From: SZUA-217 sp034658975
Lineage (GTDB): Bacteria > Actinomycetota > Acidimicrobiia > Spongiisociales > ZC4RG35
Assembly: GCA_034658975.1 (NCBI GenBank)
Contig: JAYEGJ010000138.1
Coordinates: 1 to 6,392 of the forward strand
DNA: 6,392 nt
Reading direction: 5' to 3'
Made by a program: the position numbers and the translations under genes. Under the pieces are notes generated by a model. The model had not been told where the DNA came from, ran no database searches, and saw only the letters and a list, made by a program, of their open reading frames with translations. Of this stretch, positions 5,139 to 6,392 are shown one piece after another. Positions within the stretch are counted from its first letter, which is position 1. Each line of letters opens with the position of its first letter.

Positions 5139-5846
5139 ATGGAGATACTCAGCTTCGCAGACCTCTTAGACGTGCAGGATCTGGATCTCCAGATCGACCG
5201 CCTGCTCGAGCAGAGACAGTCCCTTCCCGAACTCGATGAGTACAAGTCCGCCCACTCCGAGCTCGGCGAGATCACGGCCAGCCGCGATGCGGCAGCATCA
5301 GACCTCAAGCAACGCGAGTTGGACCTGGACAAGTCCGAAGGAGAGCTCGAATTGCTGGAGATCAAGCTCGACGAGCACGAGACACGGTTGTTCGCCGGCG
5401 GAATGAGCGCCCGTGAGACGGAGCACATGAGGCTCGAGGTTCAGGGTCTCAAGGGGCAACGCGAGGCGATGGAAGAGCGGGTTCTCAAGCTTCTCGATGA
5501 GATCGATCCGGTCAAGGACCTGGCGGCGAACCTCGAGTCCGAAGTCGGCCGCGTGACGGCGACCAAAGAAGCCCTGGAGTCCTCGATCAAGGATCAGTGG
5601 CGGAAGATCGACGCCGAACTCGCCCGCAAGGAGGAGCGGAAGAAAGAGGCGATCGCTCCTGTGGACGCAGAACTCATGGAGTTGTACGAGAAGCTGCGAC
5701 GGATCAAGGAGGGGGTTGCGGTGGCCGCGTTCGACCATGGCGTATGTGGAGGCTGTCACATGACCCTTTCACCGGCCGAGCAAGAAGAGGCGTTCGACGC
5801 CGACCTGCCCCGGTGCGTGCATTGCCGCAGGATTCTCGTCGCCTGA
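5139..5846 (+). CDS. coiled-coil C4 zinc-ribbon protein (CdsZ/FlgZ-like)
   Basis: A 235-residue protein: a long antiparallel coiled coil (~10-195; charged heptad-like helices rich in Leu, Glu, Lys and Arg, with a break at FAGGMSARETEHMRLE, 85-100) followed by a C-terminal zinc ribbon with Cys203, Cys206, Cys226 and Cys229 in GVCGGCHMTLSP and PRCVHCRRILV. This is the architecture of Helicobacter HP0958 (FlgZ) and of Rv2229c in Mycobacterium. The former is a flagellar/RNA-binding chaperone; the actinobacterial function is not established, and nucleic-acid or protein binding through the ribbon is inferred. ATG 5139 was chosen over the in-frame TTG 5106, because MEILSFADLLDVQDLDLQIDRL begins the conserved helix and the longer start would overlap Nif3. 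There is no ribosome site. The stop is 3 nt before the membrane hydrolase gene, indicating one transcript. Confidence 0.93.
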   Translation: MEILSFADLLDVQDLDLQIDRLLEQRQSLPELDEYKSAHSELGEITASRDAAASDLKQRELDLDKSEGELELLEIKLDEHETRLFAGGMSARETEHMRLEVQGLKGQREAMEERVLKLLDEIDPVKDLAANLESEVGRVTATKEALESSIKDQWRKIDAELARKEERKKEAIAPVDAELMELYEKLRRIKEGVAVAAFDHGVCGGCHMTLSPAEQEEAFDADLPRCVHCRRILVA

Positions 5847-5849
5847 CGG

Positions 5850-6389
5850 ATGCTCTTCTGGCATGTCGGAGGCAGTGTGTGGCTCTTCCGATGGATCTTC
5901 CGGGACCCGAAGGTCGATATCCGCTTCCTGCTCCTCGGGGCGGTGCTTGCAGACCTGATCGACCTGCCGACCGGCACGATCCTTTTCGGAAGTCGTCTTG
6001 CCACCGGCGAGCTCTGGATGCACTCGCTGCTGGTCCCGACCATCTATATGGCAGTTGTGCTGGCCCTGACGAGAAGGGGGAGGCGAAGACGAGCCTGGAT
6101 GGCACTGGGCGTTGGATGGCTGTTCCACCTGCTGCTCGATGCAATGTGGATCAATCAGGAGGTCTTTCTCTGGCCGTTCTTCGGTTTCGACATCTCGCCC
6201 GGAGAAATGCCGTACTGGCCGCTCGCATGGGAGCGGGCGCTCTCCGACCCGTGGCGGTGGGTCAAAGAAGTGATCGGTCTCGGGTATCTCGCGTGGTTGT
6301 GGTTCGCTCTCGGGTTGAATCACAAGGACAGACGAGAGTTTGTTGTCCAGTCGGGTCGCCTTCCGGAGTACATCGCAGATGAGAGCTAG
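5850..6389 (+). CDS. membrane-bound metal-dependent hydrolase-like protein (YdjM/DUF457-like)
   Basis: A 179-residue membrane protein with about four hydrophobic segments (roughly 24-45, 56-74, 82-97 and 140-157). Polar residues sit at the places conserved in the YdjM/DUF457 membrane-bound metal-dependent hydrolase family: His5 (FWHVGGS), Asp35 and Asp38 (GAVLADLIDLP), His58 (WMHSLL), His93 and Asp97 (FHLLLDAMW), and WPFFGF (108-113). These His/Asp residues would form a metal site at the membrane; the substrate is unknown, although other members act on or near phospholipids. The usual GALLPDID-type motif appears as GAVLADLID, so the match is good but not perfect. ATG 5850 follows the zinc-ribbon stop by 3 nt with a weak upstream site, suggesting coupled translation. 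The gene is complete, with TAG at 6387-6389, leaving 3 nt of window. Confidence 0.75.
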   Translation: MLFWHVGGSVWLFRWIFRDPKVDIRFLLLGAVLADLIDLPTGTILFGSRLATGELWMHSLLVPTIYMAVVLALTRRGRRRRAWMALGVGWLFHLLLDAMWINQEVFLWPFFGFDISPGEMPYWPLAWERALSDPWRWVKEVIGLGYLAWLWFALGLNHKDRREFVVQSGRLPEYIADES

Positions 6390-6392
6390 TGC

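Noticed and set aside
5597..6382. Long ORFs (plus 5597-6382, minus 5769-6323) over the zinc-ribbon and hydrolase genes
   Set aside because: They span two well-supported genes in other frames and show the Arg/Pro/Gly-rich composition of shadow frames.
1..6392. A defence, toxin-antitoxin or CRISPR-like system
   Set aside because: No repeat array, nuclease/effector motifs or small paired toxin-antitoxin genes are visible; apart from the integrase remnant the genes are typical chromosomal ones.

Overview
This is a high-GC bacterial segment, most likely from an actinobacterium and possibly an uncultivated Acidimicrobiia-type lineage. The pointers are strong C/G third positions, a VAAC-lipobox lipoprotein with a Ser/Thr linker and lamin-tail domain, a Nif3-like gene followed by a coiled-coil/zinc-ribbon gene (the order of Rv2230c-Rv2229c in Mycobacterium), and several genes with TANNNT -10-like boxes just upstream of the start codon and little or no Shine-Dalgarno sequence. 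The lineage is an inference from gene content. No rRNA, tRNA, CRISPR array or complete insertion sequence was seen.

Layout: 1-329 (+) is the C-terminal part of an unrecognised reading frame that enters from the left edge. It overlaps by GTGA a tyrosine integrase that starts at 326 and loses recognisable homology near 797, before any catalytic domain. This left end looks like the remnant of an integrated element or a rearrangement junction. At 808-1860, on the minus strand, are a small five-cysteine helical protein of unknown function (1525-1860) and, downstream of it, a lamin-tail-domain lipoprotein (808-1467). A 187-bp spacer (1861-2047) separates these from a divergent plus-strand polyphosphate kinase 2 gene (2048-2920), which carries a substituted Walker A motif. 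Convergent with ppk2, one base away, is a minus-strand pair: a proline-racemase-family enzyme of the trans-3-hydroxy-L-proline dehydratase type (3268-4302), then a TM2-domain membrane protein (2922-3242).

A 39-bp divergent promoter region (4303-4341) separates the dehydratase from a rightward group: Nif3-like dinuclear metal protein (4342-5115), CdsZ/FlgZ-like coiled-coil zinc-ribbon protein (5139-5846) and a YdjM/DUF457-like membrane metal-dependent hydrolase (5850-6389). The last two are 3 nt apart and surely co-transcribed.

Most of the window reads as ordinary chromosomal housekeeping and accessory genes. I found no convincing new multi-gene system. The points most worth a second look are the altered Walker A motif of PPK2, the five-cysteine orphan protein, the truncated integrase junction, the compact leaderless-type promoters, and the membrane hydrolase attached to the Nif3/zinc-ribbon pair.
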